DNA of 64,000 nucleotides from Pedobacter cryoconitis. GTDB taxonomy: Bacteria > Bacteroidota > Bacteroidia > Sphingobacteriales > Sphingobacteriaceae. The DNA is taken from the NCBI RefSeq assembly GCF_014207135.1, contig NZ_JACHCC010000008.1:62001-126000 (forward strand), read 5' to 3'. Shown here one piece after another: positions 8,389-16,048 of this stretch (the stretch's first letter is position 1; every line of letters begins with the position of its first letter). The notes beneath the pieces are model-generated. The model was not told where the DNA came from, did no database searches, and saw nothing but the letters and a program-made list of their open reading frames with translations. A program made the translations under genes and the position numbers.

Positions 8389-9114
8389 ATGAAGAAAAGC
8401 TGTCTGCTTTTTGTTCTCTGCATTATAGCAGGGACTTTAACCTCGCGTGCCCAATGGTCTGTAGGACTTGAAGCAGGGTACAACAAAAATTATCTCTTTA
8501 CCAATAGTGGTTTCAGAGCCTTTACTGAATATAAACCAGTAGAAGGTTTTAACATTGGTATACCAGTTAAATACACACTGAATAACTGGCTTGGCATTCA
8601 GGCAGATCCACAGTTTATATGCAAAAGTAACAGAGTAGAGCGCTCTGATTTTTTTGCGGGAGTTTATCAGAAAAACACAAACAGCTATATTCAGTTACCC
8701 CTGATGGCACATTTTACTTTCGGAGGCCAGAAACTCAAAGGTTTTTTCAATGTAGGAGGTTATGCTGCCTATTGGACCGCCTCGCACATTAAAGGGACTC
8801 AGTTAAACATCTTTCCGCCACCTAATGATCTTCCTGGTAATTCTCAATACAAAGGGATTATGGATATCTTTCCGGGATACAGCTATGACCAGAAGTATGA
8901 TTTTGATAGTCGCAAAGACCGTCGCATTGAACTGGGAGTACTTGCAGGAGCTGGAGTAAGTTATCAGCTTAAACCCAGGTATGAGCTTTTTGCTGAAGGA
9001 AGGTACTATCGCGCATTGACCGATCAGCAGAAAAACTATATGCTCAATCAGATCCCTCGCTATAACGACACTTTCGTTATCCAGCTGGGGTGCATGTATC
9101 ATTTAGGCAAATAA
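8389..9114 (+). CDS. Outer membrane beta-barrel protein
   Basis: 241 aa. A Sec signal peptide ends near TSRAQ; the mature part begins WSVGLEAGYN and shows alternating amphipathic strands with Gly/Tyr/Asn turns, ending in an aromatic-rich strand (FVIQLGCMYHLGK). This is the pattern of the porin/PorT-like OMP_b-brl families of Bacteroidota, located in the outer membrane. It is followed after 36 bp by a lipoprotein S41 protease on the same strand, suggesting an operon. The ligand or partner cannot be inferred. Confidence 0.75.
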   Translation: MKKSCLLFVLCIIAGTLTSRAQWSVGLEAGYNKNYLFTNSGFRAFTEYKPVEGFNIGIPVKYTLNNWLGIQADPQFICKSNRVERSDFFAGVYQKNTNSYIQLPLMAHFTFGGQKLKGFFNVGGYAAYWTASHIKGTQLNIFPPPNDLPGNSQYKGIMDIFPGYSYDQKYDFDSRKDRRIELGVLAGAGVSYQLKPRYELFAEGRYYRALTDQQKNYMLNQIPRYNDTFVIQLGCMYHLGK

Positions 9115-9150
9115 ACCGGCTATTCAATTATTTAACTACTAAACGATTTT

Positions 9151-10365
9151 ATGAAAACAACTTGTCATTTTATATATAAATACATATTCCAGATTGTACT
9201 GGGTATCTCAATAATCAGTGTCCTGGTGTCCTGCAGAAAAGAATTACCTCAGATTAACCAGCCAGAACGTTACATTACCGGGAATTTCAGCGAAGCTTTC
9301 GAAGCTTACTGGAATGGAATGAACAATAATTATATTTTTTGGGATATAGATCCTACTAACTGGGATGATGTATACAAAAAATACAAACCTTTATTCGCTC
9401 AGATGAACATAAATGATTCAACTGATGTCAGGAAATCATATACTTATTTTAAGGAAATGACATCCAAACTGGTCGATTCACACTATGCACTGCAGATTAC
9501 CAGTAAATATGTAAAAGACTCAGCAAAATACATTAGCCCCTCTACGTTAAGACATTCTAAAGAACCTGGATATCATGGAATTATAGATCCTAATTTCTTT
9601 TACTTCAGCATTCCACCAAAATATCTTGATCCAGGTTATGTTAAAGGGTTTGTTAATGTATCTGACGGAAGTCAATTTTTCGCAATTGCCGGTAAGATCA
9701 AAAGTAATATTCTTTACCTCCATTTTAACAGTTTCAATCTGAAGCAGGTTTATGGATCAACAACGACCAATGATGCCCAGAAGACATTGAAGTACTATTT
9801 TGATCAGTTAAAAAACACTGTCGGTCTGAAAGGAATCATTATAGATGTAAGAAGTAATGGAGGTGGTGCATTAGCAGATCTGGATCTTCTGGTTGGTAAT
9901 CTGACCGATAAACCATATAGTATTGGTGCAACACGATCAAAAGGAGGAATGGGCCGTCTGGATTATACACCCTGGATAGATGCCCAGGTTCATCCTGCAA
10001 AAGACGCGAAAGCATTTACTGCCCCTATTGTGGTATTAGCTGATTTGAATTCTGTAAGTATGGCAGAAATGACTACTATGGCATTAAAAGCGTTACCTAC
10101 CGGGAATGCCACTTTTGTCGGGGAGCGCACCTGGGGAGGTAATGGACCATTACTTCCAAATGATGATGTTTATAATGGAGGACAATTTAAAACAGGTTTT
10201 ATGAATCTGGTTTATACTTCCACTTTGATGCTACGTTATAAAGATGGTAAAATCTATGAAGGACTGGGTTTCCCTCCTGATGTCGAAATAAAATATAATG
10301 GGGCGGCTCTGGATACAGGAACTGATCCTCAGCTTGAAAAAGCAATTAGCCTCATTCCTCAATAA
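9151..10365 (+). CDS. S41-family C-terminal processing peptidase-like lipoprotein
   Basis: 404 aa. The signal ends LVSC (lipid Cys28). Residues about 185-380 form an S41 (tail-specific protease) domain: KGIIIDVRSNGGGA, IVVLADLNSVSMAEM with the likely nucleophile Ser303, and FVGERTWGG. There is no recognisable PDZ domain, so this is the short Bacteroidota S41 type; residues 40-120 are a helical N-terminal region usual in this group. Expected location: periplasmic or outer-membrane face. It probably forms an operon with the preceding barrel and with the decayed lipoprotein gene that follows. Confidence 0.82.
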   Translation: MKTTCHFIYKYIFQIVLGISIISVLVSCRKELPQINQPERYITGNFSEAFEAYWNGMNNNYIFWDIDPTNWDDVYKKYKPLFAQMNINDSTDVRKSYTYFKEMTSKLVDSHYALQITSKYVKDSAKYISPSTLRHSKEPGYHGIIDPNFFYFSIPPKYLDPGYVKGFVNVSDGSQFFAIAGKIKSNILYLHFNSFNLKQVYGSTTTNDAQKTLKYYFDQLKNTVGLKGIIIDVRSNGGGALADLDLLVGNLTDKPYSIGATRSKGGMGRLDYTPWIDAQVHPAKDAKAFTAPIVVLADLNSVSMAEMTTMALKALPTGNATFVGERTWGGNGPLLPNDDVYNGGQFKTGFMNLVYTSTLMLRYKDGKIYEGLGFPPDVEIKYNGAALDTGTDPQLEKAISLIPQ

Positions 10366-10416
10366 TACAGAAACACTAATATCAACTTACATAAAATCAT
10401 AATTAAACAAAAACCT

Positions 10417-10605
10417 ATGAACAAAAAACAAATTAATCTATAAAAGAGCGGTACTATGGCAATGACTTGCCTGGTTATCCTATTTCAGCTGTCTGCCTGT
10501 CAAAAATTAATGCCCACAGCAGCGTGGCATCAGCTAGCTCCCCCCTACCCAAGAAGTGTTAAGGGGGAGCTTTATATTTTCATAACCGATAATCAAAATA
10601 AATAA
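10417..10605 (+). pseudogene. N-terminal relic of a lipoprotein gene with an in-frame stop
   Basis: ATG at 10417 begins MNKKQINL, then a TAA, then in the same frame KSGTMAMTCLVILFQLSACQK, a convincing lipoprotein signal peptide with lipobox LSAC. The frame ends at 10603 after running through a terminator hairpin, so no mature domain remains. The position behind the barrel/S41 pair suggests a former third gene of that operon. Reading from the second ATG (10456) gives a 49-aa lipoprotein-like peptide, which could still be made. Confidence 0.45.
10536..10580 (+). terminator. Rho-independent terminator after the barrel/S41 operon
   Basis: Arms AGCTCCCCCCTA and TAAGGGGGAGCT (12 bp, one mismatch) with a 12-nt loop, followed by TTTATATTTT. 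It lies inside the relic lipoprotein frame, which supports that frame being dead. Confidence 0.65.
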
Positions 10606-10612
10606 CAAGAAA

Positions 10613-11371
10613 ATGAATAATAAACAAAAAGTAGTCGCATTATTAAAATCAATAGAAACAGGCGATGCAGAACCTATTGGATATATTGATGCAAACAAAT
10701 ACAAACAACATAATCTGACTGCAGGTGACGGTCTCGCTGGCTTTGCCGGGATATTACAAACACTTCCGCCAAACTCGGCAAGAGCAAATACAGTACGGGT
10801 TTTTGAGGATGGAGATTATGTTTTTACACATACTGAATACAATTTTTTCGGACCAAAAATAGGTTTTGATATTTTTCTTTTTGAAAATGGGAAAATTGTA
10901 GAGCATTGGGATAACTTACAGGAAATCGCAGCCCCCAATCCAAGTGGTCACACCATGACAGACGGCGAAACTATCATTTCCGATATCGACAAAACCGCAA
11001 CGAACAAAATATTGGTACTCAACTTCATAGAAGATATTTTGGTAAGTGGTCAAGTAGACAAACTTTCGGACTATGTTGACGGAGATAATTATATTCAGCA
11101 CAACCCACAAATCGGTGACGGGCTCTCAGGATTGGGAAAAGCATTGGAGTATATGGCTTCACAAGGCATTACCATGAAGTACAATAAAATTCATAAAGTA
11201 TTAGGCGAAGGCAACTTTGTACTGACAGCAAGTGAAGGTACATTCGGCGGACAACATACTTCATTTTATGATTTATTTAGAATGGAGAATGGAAAAATAG
11301 CCGAACATTGGGACACCATAGAAACAATCCCTTCAAAAGAAGCCTGGAGAAATAATAATGGAAAGTTTTAA
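10613..11371 (+). CDS. Tandem SnoaL-like (NTF2 fold) protein
   Basis: 252 aa built from two copies of a SnoaL-like NTF2-fold domain, about residues 1-118 and 128-245. Each repeat has the pattern (Y/N)KQHN or NYIQHNP, GDGL(A/S)G, F..GDYVFTHTE or GNFVLTASE, then FENGKIVEHWD or MENGKIAEHWD. The family covers small-molecule isomerases and hydrolases and many uncharacterised proteins; no active site can be assigned here. No signal peptide, so cytoplasmic. It stands alone and converges on the fimbrillin gene with a shared hairpin at 11383-11420. Confidence 0.8.
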   Translation: MNNKQKVVALLKSIETGDAEPIGYIDANKYKQHNLTAGDGLAGFAGILQTLPPNSARANTVRVFEDGDYVFTHTEYNFFGPKIGFDIFLFENGKIVEHWDNLQEIAAPNPSGHTMTDGETIISDIDKTATNKILVLNFIEDILVSGQVDKLSDYVDGDNYIQHNPQIGDGLSGLGKALEYMASQGITMKYNKIHKVLGEGNFVLTASEGTFGGQHTSFYDLFRMENGKIAEHWDTIETIPSKEAWRNNNGKF

Positions 11372-11382
11372 ATCTAAATACC

Positions 11383-11420
11383 ACCATTCTCTTGCCGAAC
11401 GAATAAGGCAAGAGAATGGT
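11383..11420. terminator. Bidirectional hairpin between convergent genes
   Basis: Perfect 14-bp arms (ACCATTCTCTTGCC / GGCAAGAGAATGGT) with a 10-nt loop, between the SnoaL gene stop and the fimbrillin gene stop. T-rich sequence follows only loosely, so the terminator role is inferred from position. Confidence 0.6.
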
Positions 11421-11425
11421 AATAA

Positions 11426-13345
11426 TTATTTATCTCTTACGCAACGAATTGGACATCTATCATCAGCAGACCAATTTTTCTGAGCTGTACCTCTGGCTGT
11501 AAGGAATGTGTTTGTACCATTAGCGGTACTGCCACCATAAATAACAGCCATCTCTGCTTTCACTTTTTGATCACCGGCATCAGTCCAGGTAAAAGGCAAC
11601 GCATCACTGATCATATATACTGCCGCATCGGGGATCCATGCACTACCAGTTGGGGCATTTGTTGGCCAGTATTGCCTATTCATTACCGGAATTAATGGAG
11701 CAGTATTATCCTGCACAAGATAATAATAACGCCCTCCTGCGTAGAATTTTAACCGTACCGCCGATCCGTCGGTTTCGTTCGCACCAAAAAAATATATAAA
11801 TGGATGGTTAGTTCCTGTAATGTCCCCATTTGGCTGGATAACACCACCATTAAAAACATTGCTTACACTAGCACCATTATAAACAGCATAAGCACCTAAA
11901 CTAGCATAATCAGCAGCTGTTGGCATGCGCCATCTGCCTCCGGCAACCAATCTGCATGGATCTAATGCAGTGTTCTGAGTAATAGGGGTCACCTGATTAT
12001 AAGCAGCGTTATTATCATCACTAGTCAAATAGGTAACGCTGCCTGTAGGAGATGTTTGTTTAGTTAATTTTGCAGGTACCAATGGCTGATTCGGATAAGA
12101 AGCATAGTTCCAATAATCGGTACTCATATAATTAGATCCGGTTTCCTCTGGATAATACCTGTTGAAATAGATATTATTTACCCAATCATACGCCAGATTC
12201 CCTCTTGCCCAGATCACATTGCCAGCCTTAATACCTGTTGATTGAAAACTAAGGTGTATAGTATACTGCACCCCCCCTTGTAATGTTCCATCCGGAATGT
12301 TGATTTGAGGGATATCGGTTCTCGCCGGAGCCGCATTAGGATTAGTAACTCCAGAAACAATGTTACCATTTAACGTAGCCGAATAAATTTTTATATAATT
12401 CCCTGTACCCTTAGGAGATAACATATATGGACTACTTGTTACCACCTGAGTATTCATAGTATTAGGAAAAGTAAAAAATCTTTCAGCAGCGTTTGAACTT
12501 GTTGGTGCTGTTGTGGTACCATTAGCGGCAAGATTTACTGATCCAGGATCAACAATAACAGCTTGCATAGCTGAAATCAATCCTAGTTCTGGTGAAGCAT
12601 CAACACTAAGAGTTACTCTGATATTAACATGCCTGAAGGTTACATTAATATAATTCGCCTTCCCCCCTACAATCGTCATAGGACTACTCTTAAAATACAA
12701 AAAATCTGTTTTACTACTAACTGAAATTGTATTTGTCAAATCATTTAAGGTTTGGACATTAGCACCAAATGAAGGTGCTGTGGTCGTATTATTTGAAATA
12801 GCCACAAAAGTATACGTTTTCCCACCATCTAATTGACTTATTGCCTGACTAGCGTCACTTTGTGTTGTGCTATTATATGTTTTCTCCAGCGCTATTAAAC
12901 GATTACCATTCTGATCAAACACCATTACCAGATACTGAATGTTACTTCCAAGTGGTGTTACAGTAGATGTGCCTGGTGTAACAACCAGTGCACCAGTTGC
13001 TATATTACTTTTCGTATTACCTGAGATGGTGGCTGCCTGCACTGCTGTAGTTGAACCTCTTTCCGGTGTAATGGTTGCTACAATGTTATAATTTTTATTA
13101 TAGCGAACTTCTGCGACAAACTTACCAGCAGTCGAAGCAGGTACTTTTCCATTGGCTGAAGGTTGATCTTCTGCAGTACCACTATCATCTGCCACTCCCA
13201 TCAGCTTTACGACAACAGAAGTTTGTCCATTCCCCTCCATATTACCAATATCATCCGGGCTACGTTTACACGATGTCATGCCAAAAAACATGACTAATAC
13301 CACAAAAGCTATTCTATTATGATTCTTAAATAATTTTGGTTTCAT
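11426..13345 (-). CDS. Fimbrillin-family lipoprotein with FISUMP-like C-terminus (locus 2)
   Basis: 639 aa. The signal peptide ends MTSC (lipid Cys26). The body is Thr/Ser/Asn-rich with beta-sandwich character; NVIWARGNLAYDWV opens the C-terminal module, which includes CRLVAGGRWRMPTAADYA and ends RCPIRCVRDK. The same two-part design is seen in the 616-aa protein at 3695-5545, though the sequences have diverged strongly. Expected surface location as pilus subunit or anchor. It lies 21 bp behind a 68-aa peptide gene. Unlike locus 1 there is no OmpA gene in the operon. Confidence 0.78.
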   Translation of the reverse strand: MKPKLFKNHNRIAFVVLVMFFGMTSCKRSPDDIGNMEGNGQTSVVVKLMGVADDSGTAEDQPSANGKVPASTAGKFVAEVRYNKNYNIVATITPERGSTTAVQAATISGNTKSNIATGALVVTPGTSTVTPLGSNIQYLVMVFDQNGNRLIALEKTYNSTTQSDASQAISQLDGGKTYTFVAISNNTTTAPSFGANVQTLNDLTNTISVSSKTDFLYFKSSPMTIVGGKANYINVTFRHVNIRVTLSVDASPELGLISAMQAVIVDPGSVNLAANGTTTAPTSSNAAERFFTFPNTMNTQVVTSSPYMLSPKGTGNYIKIYSATLNGNIVSGVTNPNAAPARTDIPQINIPDGTLQGGVQYTIHLSFQSTGIKAGNVIWARGNLAYDWVNNIYFNRYYPEETGSNYMSTDYWNYASYPNQPLVPAKLTKQTSPTGSVTYLTSDDNNAAYNQVTPITQNTALDPCRLVAGGRWRMPTAADYASLGAYAVYNGASVSNVFNGGVIQPNGDITGTNHPFIYFFGANETDGSAVRLKFYAGGRYYYLVQDNTAPLIPVMNRQYWPTNAPTGSAWIPDAAVYMISDALPFTWTDAGDQKVKAEMAVIYGGSTANGTNTFLTARGTAQKNWSADDRCPIRCVRDK

Positions 13346-13366
13346 ATATTCAATTCATTAATAATA

Positions 13367-13573
13367 TTACCAATTTATTGGTTGATCAGGGGTGACGTCA
13401 GCATTATCCCATGTTTCGTTAACTGGCGTAGATGAACTCGCCGGTAATGCTCTTCCTGAGCCAGCTGCTATTCCCTCTTCCAGTTCAACTAAAATTACTT
13501 CCATAGCAGGAGTAATGTATTTTGGTTTGAAATAGCGTTCTGTTTTTTCCTCATTGTTATTTCTCATATTCAT
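13367..13573 (-). CDS. Small peptide preceding fimbrillin gene (locus 2)
   Basis: 68 aa. The N-terminal half is charged (NNNEEKTERYFKPKY), then comes TPAMEVILVELEEGIAAGS, and the tail is short and acidic with Trp (ETWDNADVTPD). It shares the ELE-(Q/E)-GIAA core with the 61-aa peptide at 5570-5755 and the same place directly upstream of a fimbrillin gene. No signal peptide or Cys is seen. First gene of its operon, about 62 bp behind a TAGATTTG promoter element. Function unknown; the constant core with a variable tail looks like a precursor or a fimbrial accessory peptide. Confidence 0.7.
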   Translation of the reverse strand: MNMRNNNEEKTERYFKPKYITPAMEVILVELEEGIAAGSGRALPASSSTPVNETWDNADVTPDQPINW

Positions 13574-13635
13574 ATTGTATCTCTAAATCAAAGAATCACG
13601 ACCAATTATAGTTTGAAGATTATAATTAAAAAATG

Positions 13636-13643
13636 CAAATCTA
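13636..13643 (-). promoter_or_regulatory. -7 promoter element of peptide-fimbrillin locus 2
   Basis: The minus strand reads TAGATTTG, an exact TAnnTTTG match, 62 bp before the peptide start codon and 17 bp downstream of the conserved motif at 13661-13690. Confidence 0.55.
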
Positions 13644-13660
13644 TGATAATCAGAAACCAC

Positions 13661-13690
13661 GAAAATGGCTAATGGGTAGAATGGCAATAA
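13661..13690 (-). promoter_or_regulatory. Conserved 30-bp upstream motif, copy 2
   Basis: The minus strand reads TTAT-N3-CATT-N-TACCCATT-N3-CATTTTC with the same spacing as the copy at 7078-7107 (23 of 30 positions identical). It is placed 17 bp before a -7 element. Likely shared regulator site for the fimbrillin loci. Confidence 0.6.
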
Positions 13691-13934
13691 TTATAGGCAG
13701 ATAAAATAAAAAAGGTGGGCAAAACTTCAGCCCCCCTCCCAACTTAGACTTTAAGAAATTAAACAGTCTATTATTTTGATTTTACTAAAGTACCATCACC
13801 TAATACATATACATGATCGGGGGCATTTGAAGATTTATCTAACATGGTCACCTACAAAGAGTCTGTATCTGTCTGAATGATCATTTACATCATTCGGTTT
13901 CCCCATTTTCTTAAAATATAACTGGTTATTCTGA
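13691..13934 (-). pseudogene. Possible gene tail between fimbrillin locus 2 and antiporter
   Basis: This gap holds, on the minus strand, coding-like sequence in two frames: MGKPNDVNDHSDRYRLFVGD (from about 13906), then from about 13849 a frame reading MLDKSSNAPDHVYVLGDG and TLVKSK with a stop at 13777. This looks like the C-terminal part of a protein with one frameshift. A GC-rich imperfect hairpin near 13712-13735 with a T-run on the minus strand could be its terminator. The family is not recognised. Confidence 0.25.
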
Positions 13935-15518
13935 TTAAATGATCTTCAACCGTTCTTCTTCCAAATCAATCTGGTACAATTGCAACCGAATAATATCTTC
14001 GTCAACAGAAGGATCCTTATTGAGTTCTGAAAGATACTGCCGCTGGCTTTCCAGCAATTCGACAAAAATAATTTTTGTCTTTTCATTCATCCAGCTGTCG
14101 TCAGCAGCCTTTGCTCTTTCTTCCCAATGTCTTAGCAATTTCTCTATACCTGTATGGCCATCCAACTCGTTGTCATATTTAGTCTTCAGGAACTGATATA
14201 CATGCTGCTTCAACTCTTTCTTTATTTTTTTTCTGGTCAGCTCTTCGGCTTCTTCATTAAATATTCCTTCAAAAAGGCGAGTATGTTTTATAAGATAAGG
14301 AAGCGTAAGTCCCTGTACCAATAGGGTAAGTAATATCACAACAAAGGTGATGAACAATATCAGGCTTCTGTATGGAAAGACAGGGCCATTATCTAAAGTA
14401 ACCGGAATTGCCAATGCCGCCGCCAGTGACACCACACCACGCATACCTGTCCAGCCAAGCAAGAGTGGCAGCATCCAGCGCCTTCTCCTGGATGGAACAT
14501 GAGGAATTACACCCGGACGAAAAATAAGTGTAGCAATTAAGGCTGCATAAGAACTGATCATTCTTGCAGCAATAACTACAACTGTTACCAACACACCATA
14601 ACCTATAGCAATACCTATAGAAATACCTTTTGAATGCAGCCCATCTATAATTTCAGGAAGATCCAGGCCAATAATCAGGAAAACGATACCATTCAGAATA
14701 AATACAAAACTCTCCCATACACTCTGCCCTCTGATACGGCTGGTACTATCCAAAAAGATCAACCTTCTTGCAGACATATACAAACCTCCACTTACCACCG
14801 CCATAACACCAGAACTATGAAGCTGCTCTGCTATCCAGTACATAAAGTAAGGTTCAATGAGTGTGAGCGCAATATCAGATGGGGCGTCTGTAGGTAAGCG
14901 TTTATGTCCCTGTACAAATATCCAACCTAGTAATAAACCAATGCCAACACCGCCAATTACCATCCACAAAAAACTAAGTGTAGCTTCCTCCCAGATAAAC
15001 TGACCTGTACCTACTGCAACCATTGCAAACCGAAAGATAATTAGTGATGAAGCATCGTTTAGTAAGCTTTCTCCCTCAAGGACAGACGAAGTAGATTTAG
15101 GTATTTTTACAAATTTCGTAATGGCTCCGGTACTGATAGCATCCGGTGGCGACACAATGCCTCCCAATAAAAATCCTAATGCAATTGTAAATCCGGGAAT
15201 AAGATAATTTGTAACCAGAGCTACAGAGAGCGCCGTAAAAAAAACCACCAGAAAGGCAAAACTGCCAATTATACGCCACCACTTTTTCATCTCCTTGAAA
15301 GAAACGGACCAGGTCGCTGCAAATAACAGAGGTGGTAGAAATATAAAAAAGATAAGGTCAGGGTCAATTTTCATCAATGGTAGTCCCGGAATAAAACTTA
15401 CCGATAAGCCTCCCACAACCAATAGAATAGGATAAGCAATTTTAAGTTTGGCTGCCCACATATTTAATAATACAATTGCGGCTACCATCAAGAGAAAAAA
15501 AGGTAAAATGATATGCAT
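13935..15518 (-). CDS. CPA1-family Na+/H+ antiporter
   Basis: 527 aa. About twelve membrane helices are followed by a cytoplasmic helical tail (from about residue 410, rich in Glu/Lys). Family marks: FFIFLPPLLFAATW in helix 3-4, GGIVSPPDAISTGAI, and GESLLNDASSLIIFRFA with the essential Asn-Asp pair. Members exchange Na+ (or K+) for H+ across the cytoplasmic membrane for pH and salt control. The length fits the NhaP/YjcE-type subgroup. It is a single gene with no partner in the window. Confidence 0.88.
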   Translation of the reverse strand: MHIILPFFLLMVAAIVLLNMWAAKLKIAYPILLVVGGLSVSFIPGLPLMKIDPDLIFFIFLPPLLFAATWSVSFKEMKKWWRIIGSFAFLVVFFTALSVALVTNYLIPGFTIALGFLLGGIVSPPDAISTGAITKFVKIPKSTSSVLEGESLLNDASSLIIFRFAMVAVGTGQFIWEEATLSFLWMVIGGVGIGLLLGWIFVQGHKRLPTDAPSDIALTLIEPYFMYWIAEQLHSSGVMAVVSGGLYMSARRLIFLDSTSRIRGQSVWESFVFILNGIVFLIIGLDLPEIIDGLHSKGISIGIAIGYGVLVTVVVIAARMISSYAALIATLIFRPGVIPHVPSRRRRWMLPLLLGWTGMRGVVSLAAALAIPVTLDNGPVFPYRSLILFITFVVILLTLLVQGLTLPYLIKHTRLFEGIFNEEAEELTRKKIKKELKQHVYQFLKTKYDNELDGHTGIEKLLRHWEERAKAADDSWMNEKTKIIFVELLESQRQYLSELNKDPSVDEDIIRLQLYQIDLEEERLKII

Positions 15519-16048
15519 CAGCTCTTTTATTTCCCAAGATTACAAGTAATTACAATTATTTAAGATACTCACACACCTCTATTTATCAGTATATGTACAC
15601 CCAAAGTCAGCAATGTCTCAATGTGAGTGCAAGTAAAACCCCTAAATGGCCATTTATATTATAGTTAATCATGACCTTTATTGGAGGGAATAAGTTTAAA
15701 TCAATTTATTGAATTTCTTATTTTATATAAAAAGATTTACTGTAAACATATATACCCACATATACTTGTTTGTACGACATCAAGATAATAATTCTTTAGC
15801 CCACCTTATCTTTGAATAACTAAATTAAAGTTTAGTTAGTTAAGTTAGGTGATAAAAAGACCGGGTAGTCGTTTACCCGGTCTTTACTTTCTCTGTTCTT
15901 ATTTAGAATAACTCTCTCCTCTTTGAATACGGCACTTTATAACCTGGTGACTTAGCCATTAACTTATCATTAACTTTTGTTTAACCATCCTTCTCTTCTG
16001 ACATACGCAATTTTGTGTCGGATTATATATCAATTAAATTATATAAAA
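15519..16048. other. Intergenic region with a hairpin and a possible gene tail
   Basis: Mostly AT-rich spacer. A TATCTTTG element (15807-15814) and a perfect hairpin (15856-15885) are listed as findings. On the minus strand, just before that hairpin (stop at 15903, 17 bp away), a frame ends VNDKLMAKSPGYKVPYSKRR and ELF. The minus strand also has the T-run after the hairpin, so this may be the last 20-odd codons of a lost gene with its terminator. Nothing else is seen. Confidence 0.35.
15856..15885 (-). terminator. Terminator-type hairpin, copy 1 of a near-identical pair
   Basis: Perfect 12-bp arms (AAAGACCGGGTA / TACCCGGTCTTT) with a 6-nt loop; on the minus strand it is followed by TTTTTATC, on the plus strand only by ACTTTC. 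The hairpin at 20126-20155 matches it at 27 of 30 positions. Confidence 0.6.

Noticed and set aside
15977-16048. Upstream start for the TlpA protein
   Set aside because: It would put 24 residues before an otherwise normal signal peptide.
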